Shown here: piece by piece, positions 15,993 through 24,748 of the stretch
Layout: every line of letters starts with the position of its first letter
How positions within the stretch are numbered: position 1 is the stretch's first letter
NCBI RefSeq assembly: GCF_040744945.1
Contig: NZ_CP160453.1
Span: forward strand, 5,766,001 to 5,830,000
Direction of reading: 5' to 3'
Length of the DNA stretch: 64,000 nt
Source of the DNA: Saccharothrix sp. HUAS TT1
Lineage (GTDB): Bacteria; Actinomycetota; Actinomycetes; Mycobacteriales; Pseudonocardiaceae
Translations under genes and position numbers: made by a program
The notes under the pieces: model-generated
What the model saw: the letters and a program-made list of their open reading frames with translations, nothing else
Databases searched by the model: none
Told to the model about the DNA's origin: nothing

Positions 15993-17204
15993 TCACAAAT
16001 ACCGCTTGAGCTCCCGCTTGGCCAGCGACATCCGGTGCACCTCGTCCGGGCCGTCGGCCAACCGCAGCGTGCGGGCCGCGGCCCACAGCTCGGCCAGCGG
16101 GAAGTCCTGGCTCACGCCGCCCGCGCCGTGCGCCTGGATCGCCTTGTCCAGCACCCACTCCGCCATCAGCGGCGTGCCGATCTTGATGGCCTGGATCTCG
16201 GTGTGCGCGCCCTTGTTGCCGACGGTGTCCATCAGCCACGCCGTCTTGAGCACCAGCAGCCTGGCCTGCTCGATGCGCACCCTCGACTCGGCGATCCACT
16301 CCTGCACCACGCCCTGGCGGGCGATCGGCCGGCCGAACGCGACCCGGGAGACCGCGCGGCGGCACATCAGCTCCAGCGCCCGTTCGGCGATGCCGATCAG
16401 CCGCATGCAGTGGTGGATGCGGCCGGGGCCGAGGCGGGCCTGGGCGATCGCGAAGCCCTCGCCCTCGCCGGCGATCAGGTTGCCGGCGGGCACCCGGACG
16501 TCGTCGAACACGATCTCGGCGTGGCCGCCGTGCGAGGCGTCGGTGTAGCCGAACACGCGCATCCCGCGCTTGACGTGCACGCCCGGCGTGTCGCGGGGCA
16601 CCAGGACCATGGCCTGCTGGCGGTGCCGCTCGGCGTCGGGGTCGGTCTTGCCCATCACGATGAAGATCGCGCAGTCGGGGTTCATCGCGCCCGAGGACCA
16701 CCACTTGGTGCCGTTGATCACGTACTCGTCGCCGTCGCGCACGATGCCGGTGGCGATGTTGGTGGCGTCGGAGGAGGCCACGTCCGGCTCGGTCATGCAG
16801 AACGCGGACCGGATCTCGCCGTCCAGCAGGGGCCGCAGCCACCGCTGCTTCTGCTCGTCGGTGCCGAACATCGCCAGCACCTCCATGTTCCCGGTGTCGG
16901 GCGCGGCGCAGTTCAGGGCCTCGGGCGCCAGGTGCGGGCTGCGGCCGGTGATCTCGGCCAGCGGCGCGTACTGCAGGTTGGTCAGGCCGCCGCCGTGCTC
17001 GGGGTCGGGCAGGAACAGGTTCCACAAGCCCTGCGCGCGCGCCTCGGCCTTCAGCTCCTGCAGCACCGGCGGCCGGGCCCACGGGTCCTCGGCCTCGTGC
17101 AGCTGGCGCTCGGCGACCGGTTCGGCGGGGTAGACGAACTCGTCCATGAACCGCAGCAGCTTCGCGCGCAGTTCCTCGGTCTTGTCGTCGAAGGCGAAGT
17201 CCAT
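15993..17204 (-). CDS. Acyl-CoA dehydrogenase
   Basis: A 403-residue FAD enzyme of the acyl-CoA dehydrogenase superfamily (FadE/ACAD10-11 type). Family signatures are [15 protein letters not shown] (substrate and FAD contacts), [13 protein letters not shown], the GRPI segment and the C-terminal [15 protein letters not shown]. It should desaturate an acyl-CoA at the alpha-beta position. The ATG overlaps the stop of the APH-like gene. In actinomycetes and in human ACAD10/11 such dehydrogenases are linked with an aminoglycoside-phosphotransferase-like kinase and a HAD phosphatase-like module; all three occur here in order. A role in breakdown of hydroxylated acyl chains follows from that ACAD10/11 comparison. 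Confidence 0.92.
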   Translation of the reverse strand: MDFAFDDKTEELRAKLLRFMDEFVYPAEPVAERQLHEAEDPWARPPVLQELKAEARAQGLWNLFLPDPEHGGGLTNLQYAPLAEITGRSPHLAPEALNCAAPDTGNMEVLAMFGTDEQKQRWLRPLLDGEIRSAFCMTEPDVASSDATNIATGIVRDGDEYVINGTKWWSSGAMNPDCAIFIVMGKTDPDAERHRQQAMVLVPRDTPGVHVKRGMRVFGYTDASHGGHAEIVFDDVRVPAGNLIAGEGEGFAIAQARLGPGRIHHCMRLIGIAERALELMCRRAVSRVAFGRPIARQGVVQEWIAESRVRIEQARLLVLKTAWLMDTVGNKGAHTEIQAIKIGTPLMAEWVLDKAIQAHGAGGVSQDFPLAELWAAARTLRLADGPDEVHRMSLAKRELKRYL

Positions 17205-18214
17205 CAGTGCTGCTCCCCTGAGATCGCGGCGAGGCCCTGGCGCACCAGCGGCAGGGTGAGTTGGCCGATCCGGTCGAACCCGGCGCCCACGGTCTTGCCG
17301 CGGGTGAAGCGGAAGTGGATGCCCTCCAGGATCACGGCGAGCTTGAAGTAGGCGAACCCCGTGTACCAGGCGAGGTCGCCGGTGTCGGCGCCGCTGCGCT
17401 CGGCGTAGCGGCCGACCAGCTCGTCGGCGCCGGGGAACCCCGGCAGCGTGGGCACGGTGCCGGTGATCGGGTCGTCCTCGCGCGCGCCGATGCCGTTCCA
17501 GTACACGCACAGCAGGCCGACGTCGGCCAGCGGGTCGCCCAGCGTGGCCATCTCCCAGTCCAGCACCGCGCTGATCTCCAGCGGGTCCTCGGTGACCAGG
17601 ACGTTGTCCAGCCGGTAGTCGCCGTGCACGATCGTGGCGCGGGCGGAGACCGGGACGCTGCCGGCGAGCCGGTCGCGCAGGTCGTCGATGCCGGGCAGGT
17701 CGCGGCTGCGGGAGGCGTCGAGCTGCTTGCCCCAGCGGGCGACCTGGCGGGCCAGGAAGCCGTCCGGGCGGCCGAAGTCGGCCAGGCCGACCCGCGCCGG
17801 GTCGACGGCGTGCAGGTCGGCGAGCACGTCGACCAGCCGTTCGGCCAGGGCCCGCGCCTTGTCCGGCGTGAGCCACGGGCACTGGTCGCGGTGGCGCAGC
17901 GCGACGCCGGGCACCTCTTCCATCAGGTAGAACGGCGCGCCCAGGACGTCGGTGTCCTCGCACAGCAGCTCGACCCGGGGCACCGGCACGGCGGTGTCGG
18001 CCAGCGCCTTGATCACCCGGTGCTCGCGGGCCATGTCGTGCGCGGTGGCCAGCACGTGGCCCAGCGGCGGGCGGCGCAGCACCCAGCGCTGCTCGCCGTC
18101 GGTGACCCGGTAGGTCAGGTTGGACCGGCCGCCGGGGATCAGCTCGCCGGTCAGCGGGCCGGAGCCCAGGTGGGTGGCGAGCCGGTCGAGGTCCAGGCCG
18201 GGCAATCCGGTCAT
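17204..18214 (-). CDS. APH-like kinase domain protein (ACAD10/11-type partner)
   Basis: A 336-residue protein of the choline/aminoglycoside kinase fold. N-lobe: [17 protein letters not shown] and the ATP-binding Lys/Arg strand RWVLRRPP. C-lobe: catalytic loop [13 protein letters not shown] (HGD-x-x-x-x-N) and metal-binding [12 protein letters not shown] (the DFG equivalent). ATG at 18214 (MTGLPG) fits the upstream HAD stop by a 4-base overlap. In human ACAD11/ACAD10 this domain is fused to an acyl-CoA dehydrogenase and phosphorylates 4-hydroxyacyl-CoAs; the adjacent dehydrogenase gene suggests the same chemistry here. An antibiotic-resistance role is less likely in this context. Confidence 0.87.
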   Translation of the reverse strand: MTGLPGLDLDRLATHLGSGPLTGELIPGGRSNLTYRVTDGEQRWVLRRPPLGHVLATAHDMAREHRVIKALADTAVPVPRVELLCEDTDVLGAPFYLMEEVPGVALRHRDQCPWLTPDKARALAERLVDVLADLHAVDPARVGLADFGRPDGFLARQVARWGKQLDASRSRDLPGIDDLRDRLAGSVPVSARATIVHGDYRLDNVLVTEDPLEISAVLDWEMATLGDPLADVGLLCVYWNGIGAREDDPITGTVPTLPGFPGADELVGRYAERSGADTGDLAWYTGFAYFKLAVILEGIHFRFTRGKTVGAGFDRIGQLTLPLVRQGLAAISGEQH

Positions 18215-18858
18215 GCGGCGGCTCCCCTGAGCTGCGCGATCACGGCGCGCGTGGTGTCGGCGTCGGTGTGCCGGTGGGCGTGCAGGCCGACCGACCGCGC
18301 CGCTTCGACGTTGACCGGCGCGTCGTCGAAGAACACGCACCGGTCGGCGGGCAGGTCGATCAGGTCCAGGGTGTGCTCGAAGATGCGCGGGTCCGGCTTG
18401 CGCAGCCCGATCCGGCCGCTGATCACGATCGTGTCGAACAGCTCCAGCAGCAGTTCCTCGGGGTAGCCCTCGCCCCAGCTGTTGGACAGCAGCACGGTGC
18501 GCAGGCCGTCGGCGCGCAGTTCGCGGACCAGGTCGACCATCCCGGGGTCGGGGTGGGCGCTGCCGAACATGCGGCGCAGCAGCCCCCGGGCCGCCACCTC
18601 GCGCCCGTCGAGGGTGAGCAGTTCGGCGGCCAGGAGGGCTTCGAACTCGGCGGCGCCCAGCTCGCCGGTCTCCAGCCTGGCCACGGGGTTGTCGGGGAGG
18701 GCGTCGCGGCCCATCCAGCCGCGCATGGTCCGGCTGTAGCGGTCCCGGTCGATGTTCTCCGAAGTCAGCCAGTCCTCGATGAAGGCGGGCACGGAGACCG
18801 TGAGCACGCCACCCCAGTCCAGCACCACGGCATCGATGCGCCGTTCGTCCACGTCCAC
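18211..18858 (-). CDS. HAD-family hydrolase
   Basis: A 215-residue haloacid-dehalogenase-like protein. Motif I is altered to [10 protein letters not shown] (D-x-G rather than D-x-D-x-T), motif II is LLSNSWG, motif III the Lys in [12 protein letters not shown], motif [11 protein letters not shown]. The D-W-G-G form is common in the epoxide-hydrolase-N/ACAD10-type HAD group. It is the first gene of a minus-strand run with the kinase-like and acyl-CoA dehydrogenase genes, matching the domain set of human ACAD10. GTG start at 18858 (18852 also possible). A palindromic operator lies just upstream. Phosphatase activity is not certain given the altered motif I. Confidence 0.87.
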   Translation of the reverse strand: MDVDERRIDAVVLDWGGVLTVSVPAFIEDWLTSENIDRDRYSRTMRGWMGRDALPDNPVARLETGELGAAEFEALLAAELLTLDGREVAARGLLRRMFGSAHPDPGMVDLVRELRADGLRTVLLSNSWGEGYPEELLLELFDTIVISGRIGLRKPDPRIFEHTLDLIDLPADRCVFFDDAPVNVEAARSVGLHAHRHTDADTTRAVIAQLRGAAA

Positions 18859-18868
18859 GCCGCGAGGG

Positions 18869-18884
18869 TACCGACCGGTCGGTA
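18869..18884. promoter_or_regulatory. Perfect 16-bp palindrome, TetR-type operator
   Basis: TACCGACCGGTCGGTA lies 10 bp upstream of the HAD gene start, at the head of a five-gene minus-strand run. It has the form of TetR-family operators; similar ACCGACCGGT-type sites have been reported for acyl-CoA/fatty-acid regulators such as Thermus PfmR. No TetR gene is adjacent, so the regulator would be encoded elsewhere. Confidence 0.7.
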
Positions 18885-18968
18885 TGTGGGCAAGCGCGGC
18901 GGTTCCGGGTCGGTTCTCGCGTGGATTTGAGGTGGCGGTGCGAGGTGGTTGGCGCGACCGCGAGGTGG

Positions 18969-19493
18969 TCAGGCCGGTTCCGGGCGGGCGTTGCGCAGGC
19001 GGATGCCGCTGAAGCCGAGGGTGCTCGTGGTGACGCGATGCCAGAAGGGCCAGAGGTTGGTGGTCAGCCGCAGTTCGATGCCGGCTTCCTCGTGCAGCGC
19101 CGGCAGGTCGCCGACGGGGCTCGGCGCGCCGAGCGGGTCGACCGGTCGGGTGGCGACGTGCGCGTGGGGCGAGTCGCCGAAGGGCTCGAACGCGTCGGCG
19201 TCGAACCGGTAGGCGTGCAGGCGCGCGGTCCGCAGGCGGGGCAGCCAGCCGAACTCGATCGCGTGGACCCGGTCGGCGCCGAGCCAGGCCCGGTCCTCGG
19301 AGCTGGTGGTCGGCTCCACCCAGGCCGGCGCGCGCGGGCACTGGCGGGGGAACCAGTAGTCGGGGGCGCGGTCGTGGTCGACGGCCCACACGTAGGCCCC
19401 GGGCTGCCGGGCGGTGGCCGCGACGTGCGGCTCGAACCGGGTGATGGTCGGGTCTTCCGAGAAGTGCAGCACTTCCCCCGGAGCCGGTCGCAT
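18969..19493 (-). CDS. Conserved hypothetical protein (DUF6886-like)
   Basis: A 174-residue cytoplasmic protein with no membrane segment or signal peptide. It starts MRPAPGEVLHFSEDPTITRF, the typical opening of small actinobacterial proteins that I associate with DUF6886, and has Trp/His-rich stretches (YVWAVDHDRAPDYWFPRQ, NLWPFWHRV). A conserved-looking WLGADRVHAIEFGW segment lies in the middle. No catalytic motif is recognised and no function can be given. It is monocistronic on the minus strand, between the HAD operon and another small unknown gene. The ATG at 19493 is preferred because upstream codons look like non-coding sequence. Confidence 0.65.
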   Translation of the reverse strand: MRPAPGEVLHFSEDPTITRFEPHVAATARQPGAYVWAVDHDRAPDYWFPRQCPRAPAWVEPTTSSEDRAWLGADRVHAIEFGWLPRLRTARLHAYRFDADAFEPFGDSPHAHVATRPVDPLGAPSPVGDLPALHEEAGIELRLTTNLWPFWHRVTTSTLGFSGIRLRNARPEPA

Positions 19494-19554
19494 GACCCGT
19501 GATCCTCGCCCACCCCGGCCGGCCCGGTCGACCGGTTTCCGCACCGGGCCGACC

Positions 19555-20037
19555 TCAGTGGACGACGCCCCAGGTGCGCACGGCGGGGTCGACCAGCACG
19601 TCGAGCAGCGCGGTGGGCCGCTGGGCGGCGGTGACGCACGTGAGCTTGTCGCAGCGGTGCTCGACCTGGAAGCCGACGCCGCCCGGCGGCGTGATCCACA
19701 GCGTCAGGTCGTAGGAGACGTCCTCGTGGTCGTCTACCCGCTCGGCCGCGAGGACCTCCGCCCGCGCCGCCACCCCGGTGGCGCGGAGCGCGGCGGTCTC
19801 GCGCGCGTCATTACTCGCGCTCGCGCCGATGCCCCAGCCGATCAGCACCACCAGCAGGGTCGCCGAGATCCACAGCGCCACCTGCCACCAGGCGTCCGAG
19901 AACACCACGGCGACCGTGCCGCCCGTGAGCCCCACGACGACGACGCCCCACGCCGTGATCCTCTGCGCCCGCGCCGAGCGCGGGTCGGTCAGCCGCACCT
20001 GGGAGGGATTCGGCAGGGCACCTGCGGGTTCGACCAC
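19555..20037 (-). CDS. Hypothetical membrane protein, two transmembrane helices
   Basis: A 160-residue protein from GTG 20037 (an ATG-like start at 20130 would add 31 low-complexity residues). Two adjacent hydrophobic segments, ITAWGVVVVGLTGGTVAVVF and VALWISATLLVVLIGWGIGA, form a hairpin in the first half; the soluble C-terminal half (residues about 75-160) has alternating strands (GVAARAEVLAAERVDD, VSYDLTLWITPPG). Such two-helix plus beta-domain proteins are widespread in actinomycetes with unknown role. No neighbour suggests a function. Confidence 0.6.
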   Translation of the reverse strand: MVEPAGALPNPSQVRLTDPRSARAQRITAWGVVVVGLTGGTVAVVFSDAWWQVALWISATLLVVLIGWGIGASASNDARETAALRATGVAARAEVLAAERVDDHEDVSYDLTLWITPPGGVGFQVEHRCDKLTCVTAAQRPTALLDVLVDPAVRTWGVVH

Positions 20038-20158
20038 GGTCCGGAGCGTAGGGGACGCGGGTGGACGTCGTGCGCCTTCCAGTGGGTTGCGGACGACGTG
20101 TGCCGGGCCTACCTGCCGTAGACCCGGCACACGTCCGGGAATCCGACGACGGGGTCGG

Positions 20159-20596
20159 TCAGGCGTTGATCTCCTTGGGCGCGCCCTCGGTCTGGCCGAC
20201 GGCGATCTTGCGCGGCTTCGCCTTCTCGGCGACGGGGATGCGCAGCGTCAGCACGCCGGAGTCGTAGTCGGCCCGGATGTGGTCGGCGTCCAGCGAGTCG
20301 CCGAGGAACAGCTGGCGGGAGAACACGCCCAGCGGTCGCTCGGACACCTGCATCTCGACCTCGTCGGCGGTGCGGCGCGGGCGGCGCTCGGCCTTGACGG
20401 TGAGGACGTTGCGCTCCACGTCGAGGTCGATCGCGTCCGCCGTGACGCCCGGCAGGTCGAACTCGACCACGAACTCGTCACCGGCGCGGTAGGCGTCCAT
20501 CGGCATGGGCGAGGGCCGCGACCAGGTGCCGGGTCCGCTGAAGAACTGCTGCGCCAACCGGTCGAGCTCCCGGAACGGGTCCGTGCGCATCAACAT
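20159..20596 (-). CDS. Hsp20/alpha-crystallin small heat-shock protein
   Basis: A 145-residue small heat-shock protein. The alpha-crystallin domain spans about residues 30-125 ([53 protein letters not shown]), followed by a short tail. It should form oligomers that hold unfolding proteins. An AGGAGGTG Shine-Dalgarno precedes the ATG. It is divergent from a small DNA-binding-type protein, and both promoters share one inverted repeat, so expression is probably repressed at normal temperature by that neighbour. Streptomyces Hsp18 uses a different repressor (RheA), so the pairing here is a separate control scheme. Confidence 0.92.
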   Translation of the reverse strand: MLMRTDPFRELDRLAQQFFSGPGTWSRPSPMPMDAYRAGDEFVVEFDLPGVTADAIDLDVERNVLTVKAERRPRRTADEVEMQVSERPLGVFSRQLFLGDSLDADHIRADYDSGVLTLRIPVAEKAKPRKIAVGQTEGAPKEINA

Positions 20597-20651
20597 CGGG
20601 AAACACCTCCTGGTAGTGGGTCAATGCGCTGGTCTTGCGCTGACGGGTCCA

Positions 20652-20680
20652 GTTGTACCACGTCGTCAACTCGTTGACAA
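20652..20680 (-). promoter_or_regulatory. Predicted hsp18 promoter
   Basis: On the minus strand TTGTCA (20680-20675), a 17-base spacer and TACAAC (20657-20652) form a good sigma70-type promoter; the transcript would start near 20645 with a leader of about 50 bases. It overlaps the inverted repeat at 20662-20681. Confidence 0.6.
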
Positions 20681-20681
20681 C
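20662..20681. promoter_or_regulatory. Shared operator of the hsp18/regulator pair
   Basis: GTCGTCAAC and GTTGACAAC form an inverted repeat (8 of 9 pairs) with a 2-base spacer, and a further GTTGACGAC half site ends next to the regulator ATG (20700-20708). The repeat covers the -35 of both divergent promoters. Confidence 0.6.
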
Positions 20682-20702
20682 ACCTGATGTCGTCGGTAAG
20701 TT
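20674..20702 (+). promoter_or_regulatory. Predicted promoter of the hsp18 regulator gene
   Basis: TTGACA (20674-20679), 17 bases, TAAGTT (20697-20702). Transcription would begin at or next to the ATG at 20709, giving a leaderless mRNA. Confidence 0.65.
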
Positions 20703-20708
20703 GACGAC

Positions 20709-21269
20709 ATGGCGATCGACGATTACGAGACCGTCCGAGCGGCGGCCACCGGGGAGGACCTGAGCCCCGGGCAGGTGCTGTCCGCGCTGGTCCTGCTGCG
20801 GCGCTTGCGCGACGAGCTGGCCGGATGGGAACCGCAGCTGATCGCCGCGGCCCGTGAGCTGGGCACGAGCTGGGCCGAGCTGGCGCCCGCGCTCGGGGTG
20901 GCCAGCAGGCAGGCGGCCGAGCGCCGGTACCTGAGGTTGCGCCCGTCGGAGCTGGGCTCGACGGCCGAAGGCAGGGTGCGCGCCGAGCGGGACCGGAGGG
21001 CGGCCGACCGCGCGGTGTCGCAGTGGGCGCGCGACAACGCCGCCTCACTGCGCAGCCTGGCCGGTCAGGTCGGCCGGATGGACGTGGTGGTGCGGCAGGC
21101 GTTGGCGGACGACGACGCGGTCGCGCTGCTCGGACCGCTGACGTCGGCACTGGGCAGGGTCCGCCCCACCCACCCGGAGCTGGCCGAGGAGATCCAGGCG
21201 GTCACCGACCAGGCGGAGGAGGTGCGACGCGACACCCAGAACCTGCGAAACCCCCCAGCACCCGCCTGA
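20709..21269 (+). CDS. Probable Hsp18 transcriptional regulator
   Basis: A 186-residue, Ala/Arg/Leu-rich helical protein. Residues about 20-75 contain a helix-turn-helix-like segment (LIAAARELGTSWAELAPALG, ASRQAAERRYLRLRP). Proteins of this type beside hsp20 genes are commonly labelled HSP18 transcriptional regulator in actinomycetes. The second half is helical with several acidic/basic stretches and could dimerise or sense misfolded protein. It has an excellent predicted promoter with no leader, and an operator shared with the divergent hsp18 gene. Repression of hsp18 and itself is inferred from position; it is unrelated to RheA, HspR or HrcA in sequence. Confidence 0.75.
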   Translation: MAIDDYETVRAAATGEDLSPGQVLSALVLLRRLRDELAGWEPQLIAAARELGTSWAELAPALGVASRQAAERRYLRLRPSELGSTAEGRVRAERDRRAADRAVSQWARDNAASLRSLAGQVGRMDVVVRQALADDDAVALLGPLTSALGRVRPTHPELAEEIQAVTDQAEEVRRDTQNLRNPPAPA

Positions 21270-21584
21270 CCCCAGGCCCACCGCACCCAGGGTCGCCGCG
21301 CCGACCTGACCGGTGTGTATCCGGACTGCTGTGTGCCAGGACCGTCATGTGCTCGCGGCTGGTCGCGGGCGCGGGGGCTCGTGCCCGGCTCCGGGCGATG
21401 TCCGCGTTCCGGGGCGGGGTACCGGCGGCGGGAGGGTAGTCCTGTTCAGGGAGGAGGGGATCAACTGATCGGTCGGGTTCGGGTCGACCTTCTCCCGAGG
21501 GGATCCGGTCCTTTCGCGGCTCGTCCGCTTCCGCTCCGGCTGTCACGGTGGTGAGGGTGTCCACGAGTGGCAGGGGGAGATCGG
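21270..21584. other. 315-bp region without a recognised gene
   Basis: Between the hsp18 regulator and the quinoprotein gene. Short open frames exist on both strands but have no family resemblance or coding signals. GGGGGAGA near 21572 is the Shine-Dalgarno for the next gene. No hairpin, riboswitch or repeat that I could support was seen; the promoter of the secreted protein must lie here. Confidence 0.5.
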
Positions 21585-23201
21585 ATGCGGGTGCCGAAGC
21601 GGGTGGTGGCGCTGGTCGCGGTGGCGGTGGTGGCCGTGCTGCTGGGTGGTGGGGCGCCGGCGGCGGCGCCGGAGCGGGGGTGGCCGCACCGGCCCGGTGA
21701 CTGGGCGACGTGGTCGAAGGACCTGGCCGGGTCGCGGTACGCGGCGGCGGAGTGGTGGATCACGCCGCGCACGGTGGGGAAGCTGAAGGTGAAGTGGGCG
21801 TTCGCCTTCCCCCGGTCGCAGGCGCCGGTGCGCAGTCAGCCCGCCGTGGTGGGCGGGGTGGCGTTCTTCGGCGGGCCGGACGGGAAGTTCCACGCCCGGG
21901 ACGCGCGAACCGGCGCGGAGCGGTGGACGACGGACCTCTCGGGCATCGCCCCGGGAGCCCGGCCGGCCATCGTGTGGGACAGTCCGTCGGTCTCCGGCGG
22001 GCGGGTGTACTTCGGCGACCTCCGGGGTTTCGTCTACTCGCTGGACCAGGCCACGGGGCGGGTGGTGTGGGCCGAGCAGGTCGACGCGCACCCGGCGGCG
22101 ACGGTGACCAGCTCCCCGATCGTGCACGACGGGAAGGTCTACGTCGGCACGTCGAGCGGGGAGAACGCGGCGAACGGGCCGGACGGCGGGGATGATCCGA
22201 ACTACCCGTGCTGCACGTTCCGGGGGCACGTCGACGCGCTCGACGCGCGCACCGGCGAGCTGGTGTGGCGGCACTACACCGTGCCCGAACCACAGGCGGT
22301 CGGGACGTGGCCCAGTGGCGCGACGCGGTACGAGCCGTCGGGGGCCGGGGTGTGGAGTTCGCCGGTGGTCGACCCGCGCAGCGGCACCGTGTACGTCGGC
22401 ACCGGCCAGAACTACACCGGCAGCGCGGGCGACTTCGACACGCTGCTGGCGCTGGACCACCGCACGGGCGCGGTGAAGTGGCGCAACCAGGTCACCGAGG
22501 CCGACACGTGGCGAGGGTTGTGCAACAGCCCTGCCCCGGAGGGCTACTGCCCGGGGCTGGCGGACGGCTCGGCGTTGGACTACGACATCGGCGCGACCCC
22601 GAACCTGTTCACCGTCGGCGGCCGGCGGCTGGTCGGGGTCGGGCAGAAGTTGGGGGTCTACCACGTGTTCGACGCGGCGACCGGTGAGGTGGTGTGGCGT
22701 CGGCAGCTGGGCGTGCCGCTGCCCAGCGGCGGGATCTCGGGCATCCAGTGGGGCACGAGCTTCGACGGGCGGCGGCTGTACGTCGCCTCGTACTTCGCCG
22801 ATCCGGGGAAGGTGTTCGCGGTGGACCCGGGCACGGGCCGGGTGCTGTGGGAGACGCCGAACCCGGCGGACGGGTGCACGACCGGTGGCGCCGCCGCGCA
22901 CCCGGAGGTCTGCACGCTGGGTCACGGGCCGGCGGTGACGAGCAGCCCCGGCCTGGTCTGGGAGGGCAGCAACGACGGCAAGCTGCGGGCGTACTCGGCG
23001 CGCGACGGCCGGGTGCTGTGGACCTACGACACGGTCCGCGACTTCAGCGGCGTCAACGGGCTGCCGGGCCGGGGCGGCACGATCTCCGGCGGTGGCGGCG
23101 GCGCGGTGGTGGCCGACGGGATGGTGTACGTGCAGGCGGGCTACTGGCCGGACTACCCGAACCCGGACGGCGGTGACGTGCTGCTCGCGTTCGGCCTGTG
23201 A
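21585..23201 (+). CDS. Secreted PQQ-type beta-propeller protein (quinoprotein dehydrogenase-like)
   Basis: A 538-residue exported protein. The ATG at 21585 follows a GGGGGA site and opens a Sec signal peptide (KRVVALVAVAVVAVLLGG, cleavage near APAAA). The rest is a propeller of repeats with the W-motif spacing of PQQ proteins (ARTGAERWTTDL, DQATGRVVWAEQ, DARTGELVWRHY, DHRTGAVKWRNQ, DAATGEVVWRRQ, DPGTGRVLWETP, ARDGRVLWTYD). An adjacent Cys pair (NYPCCTF, about residue 209) recalls the vicinal disulfide next to PQQ in quinoprotein alcohol dehydrogenases, and the closest resemblance is to polyvinyl-alcohol-dehydrogenase-type proteins. There is no cytochrome c motif (C-x-x-C-H) and no PQQ biosynthesis gene nearby, so cofactor binding is uncertain. 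Confidence 0.83.
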   Translation: MRVPKRVVALVAVAVVAVLLGGGAPAAAPERGWPHRPGDWATWSKDLAGSRYAAAEWWITPRTVGKLKVKWAFAFPRSQAPVRSQPAVVGGVAFFGGPDGKFHARDARTGAERWTTDLSGIAPGARPAIVWDSPSVSGGRVYFGDLRGFVYSLDQATGRVVWAEQVDAHPAATVTSSPIVHDGKVYVGTSSGENAANGPDGGDDPNYPCCTFRGHVDALDARTGELVWRHYTVPEPQAVGTWPSGATRYEPSGAGVWSSPVVDPRSGTVYVGTGQNYTGSAGDFDTLLALDHRTGAVKWRNQVTEADTWRGLCNSPAPEGYCPGLADGSALDYDIGATPNLFTVGGRRLVGVGQKLGVYHVFDAATGEVVWRRQLGVPLPSGGISGIQWGTSFDGRRLYVASYFADPGKVFAVDPGTGRVLWETPNPADGCTTGGAAAHPEVCTLGHGPAVTSSPGLVWEGSNDGKLRAYSARDGRVLWTYDTVRDFSGVNGLPGRGGTISGGGGGAVVADGMVYVQAGYWPDYPNPDGGDVLLAFGL

Positions 23202-23207
23202 GCGGGA

Positions 23208-23882
23208 TCAGACCGGCAGGGTGCGGGACAGGAAGCGGGTGGTGAGGTCCCACGCGGTCGCGGCGGCGGCCGGGTCGTGGAACTTGGCGACGTGGTTGTG
23301 GAAGGCGTGGCCGGCGTCCTCCTGGACGTGGATCTCCGCGTTCGGCCGGGTGTCGACCGCGTCGACCACGCGCTGCACGGCCTCGCGCGGGATGTAGGGG
23401 TCCTGCCCGCCGAAGTGGAACTGGATCGGGCAGGTCACCGCGTCCATGACGGCGGTCCGGTCGGGCACGCCGGAGCCGTAGAACGACACGACCGCGTCGG
23501 GGTCGGCGGTGACGGCGGCCTCGTAGCCGAGCGTGCCGCCGAGGCAGAAGCCGAGGATGCCGGCGCGGCCGGTGCGGGCCTTGAGCTGCTGGAGGGTGGC
23601 GACGACGTCGGACACGCCCAGCGGGAAGTCGAAGCGGCCGGCGACCTCCATGGAGGCGGCGACGGCGGCGTCGTCGTGCCCGGAGGACCAGCCGGGCTCG
23701 ACGCGCCAGAACAGCTCGGGCACGGCGACGACGTAGCCGAGGCCGGCGAGGTCGGCGGCGACGGACTCGAGGTAGTCGTCCAGGCCGAAGATCTCCTGGA
23801 CCAGCACCAGCCCGGGGCCCTGCCCGGAGGCCGGTTCCCACACGGGTGCGTCGAACTCGCCGTCGGCGACCTTGATCCTCAC
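23208..23882 (-). CDS. Dienelactone hydrolase family protein
   Basis: A 224-residue alpha/beta hydrolase. The catalytic triad is Cys in GFCLGGTLGYE, Asp in GGQDPYIP and His in DAGHAFHN, as in dienelactone hydrolase. Family members open chlorinated dienelactones in aromatic catabolism or act on other small esters. It is the last gene of a minus-strand run with the S66 and S9 peptidase genes; its GTG start overlaps the S66 stop (GTGA), so it is translated together with them. No aromatic-catabolism genes are adjacent, so its natural substrate is open. Confidence 0.9.
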   Translation of the reverse strand: MRIKVADGEFDAPVWEPASGQGPGLVLVQEIFGLDDYLESVAADLAGLGYVVAVPELFWRVEPGWSSGHDDAAVAASMEVAGRFDFPLGVSDVVATLQQLKARTGRAGILGFCLGGTLGYEAAVTADPDAVVSFYGSGVPDRTAVMDAVTCPIQFHFGGQDPYIPREAVQRVVDAVDTRPNAEIHVQEDAGHAFHNHVAKFHDPAAAATAWDLTTRFLSRTLPV

Positions 23883-24748
23883 CCCACTACGGTTACCACA
23901 CCGCTGCCGCCGTCGATCTCGACCGACACGCCGAGCGGCACGGTGAGCTGGCCGGCGCAGTGCCCGAAGGGCGCGTCGGCGACGATCGGCACGCCGAGCC
24001 CGCCCAGCCGGTCGGCGAGCACGGCGGCCGGGTCGCCGCACCCGGTCCACGAGCCGAGCACGAGGCCGGCGACCCGGTCGAACCAGCCGGCGCGCAGCAG
24101 GCCGGTGAGCATCCGGTCGAGCCGGTAGGGCTCCTCGTTGACGTCCTCCAGCAGCACGACCGCCCCGTCCGGCGGCGGCGGGACCTGCAGCAGGCTGAGG
24201 TTGCCGCCGACCGCGACGCCCCGCGCGACGCCGGGCGCCATGCCGACGCCCGCGTAGGACGCCACGCCGGTGAACAGGGCGTCGCGCAGCCGGTCGCGGG
24301 CGGTGTCGTCCTCGACGAACGCCCTGGTGGCGACCATCGGCCCGAACCAGGTGGGCCGGTCCCGCGACCAGAACCGCTGGTGCAGGGCGGTGGTGTCGCT
24401 GGAGCCGACGAAGACCTTGTGGCGGGCGGTGACGGCGGCCCAGTCGACCAGGTCGACCATGCGCTGGCTGCCGTAGCCGCCGCGGGCGCACAGCACCCCG
24501 GCCACGGTCGGGTCGAGCCAGGCCCGCTCGAACGCCCGCGCCCGGTCGGCGTCGTGGCCCGCGAGGTGGGGCAGGGTCGGGTGGACGTCGAGGACGTGCG
24601 GTGCGAGCAGCACGTCCAGGCCCCACTCGCGCAGCCGCGCCACGCCGGCGTCGAGCAGGCCGGGCGGGCACGGTCCGGCGGGGCTGACCACGGCGACCCG
24701 GTCGCCCGGCCGCAGCAGCGGCGGCCGGGCGACGTCGGCCGGTGTCAC
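23879..24748 (-). CDS. LD-carboxypeptidase (peptidase family S66)
   Basis: A 289-residue S66 peptidase, similar to LdcA/MccF. The nucleophile Ser lies in VGSSDTTAL (family pattern S-D-x-T), Glu in LLEDVNEEPYRLDRML and His in APFGHCAGQLTVPLG complete the Ser-Glu-His triad. Substrates of the family are L,D-peptide bonds of murein tetrapeptides or the peptide-nucleotide bond of microcin C-type toxins. GTG start at 24748 overlaps the stop of the S9 peptidase gene by 4 bp and its own stop overlaps the dienelactone hydrolase start. No signal peptide, so cytoplasmic: murein recycling or toxin inactivation. Confidence 0.9.
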   Translation of the reverse strand: MTPADVARPPLLRPGDRVAVVSPAGPCPPGLLDAGVARLREWGLDVLLAPHVLDVHPTLPHLAGHDADRARAFERAWLDPTVAGVLCARGGYGSQRMVDLVDWAAVTARHKVFVGSSDTTALHQRFWSRDRPTWFGPMVATRAFVEDDTARDRLRDALFTGVASYAGVGMAPGVARGVAVGGNLSLLQVPPPPDGAVVLLEDVNEEPYRLDRMLTGLLRAGWFDRVAGLVLGSWTGCGDPAAVLADRLGGLGVPIVADAPFGHCAGQLTVPLGVSVEIDGGSGVVTVVG

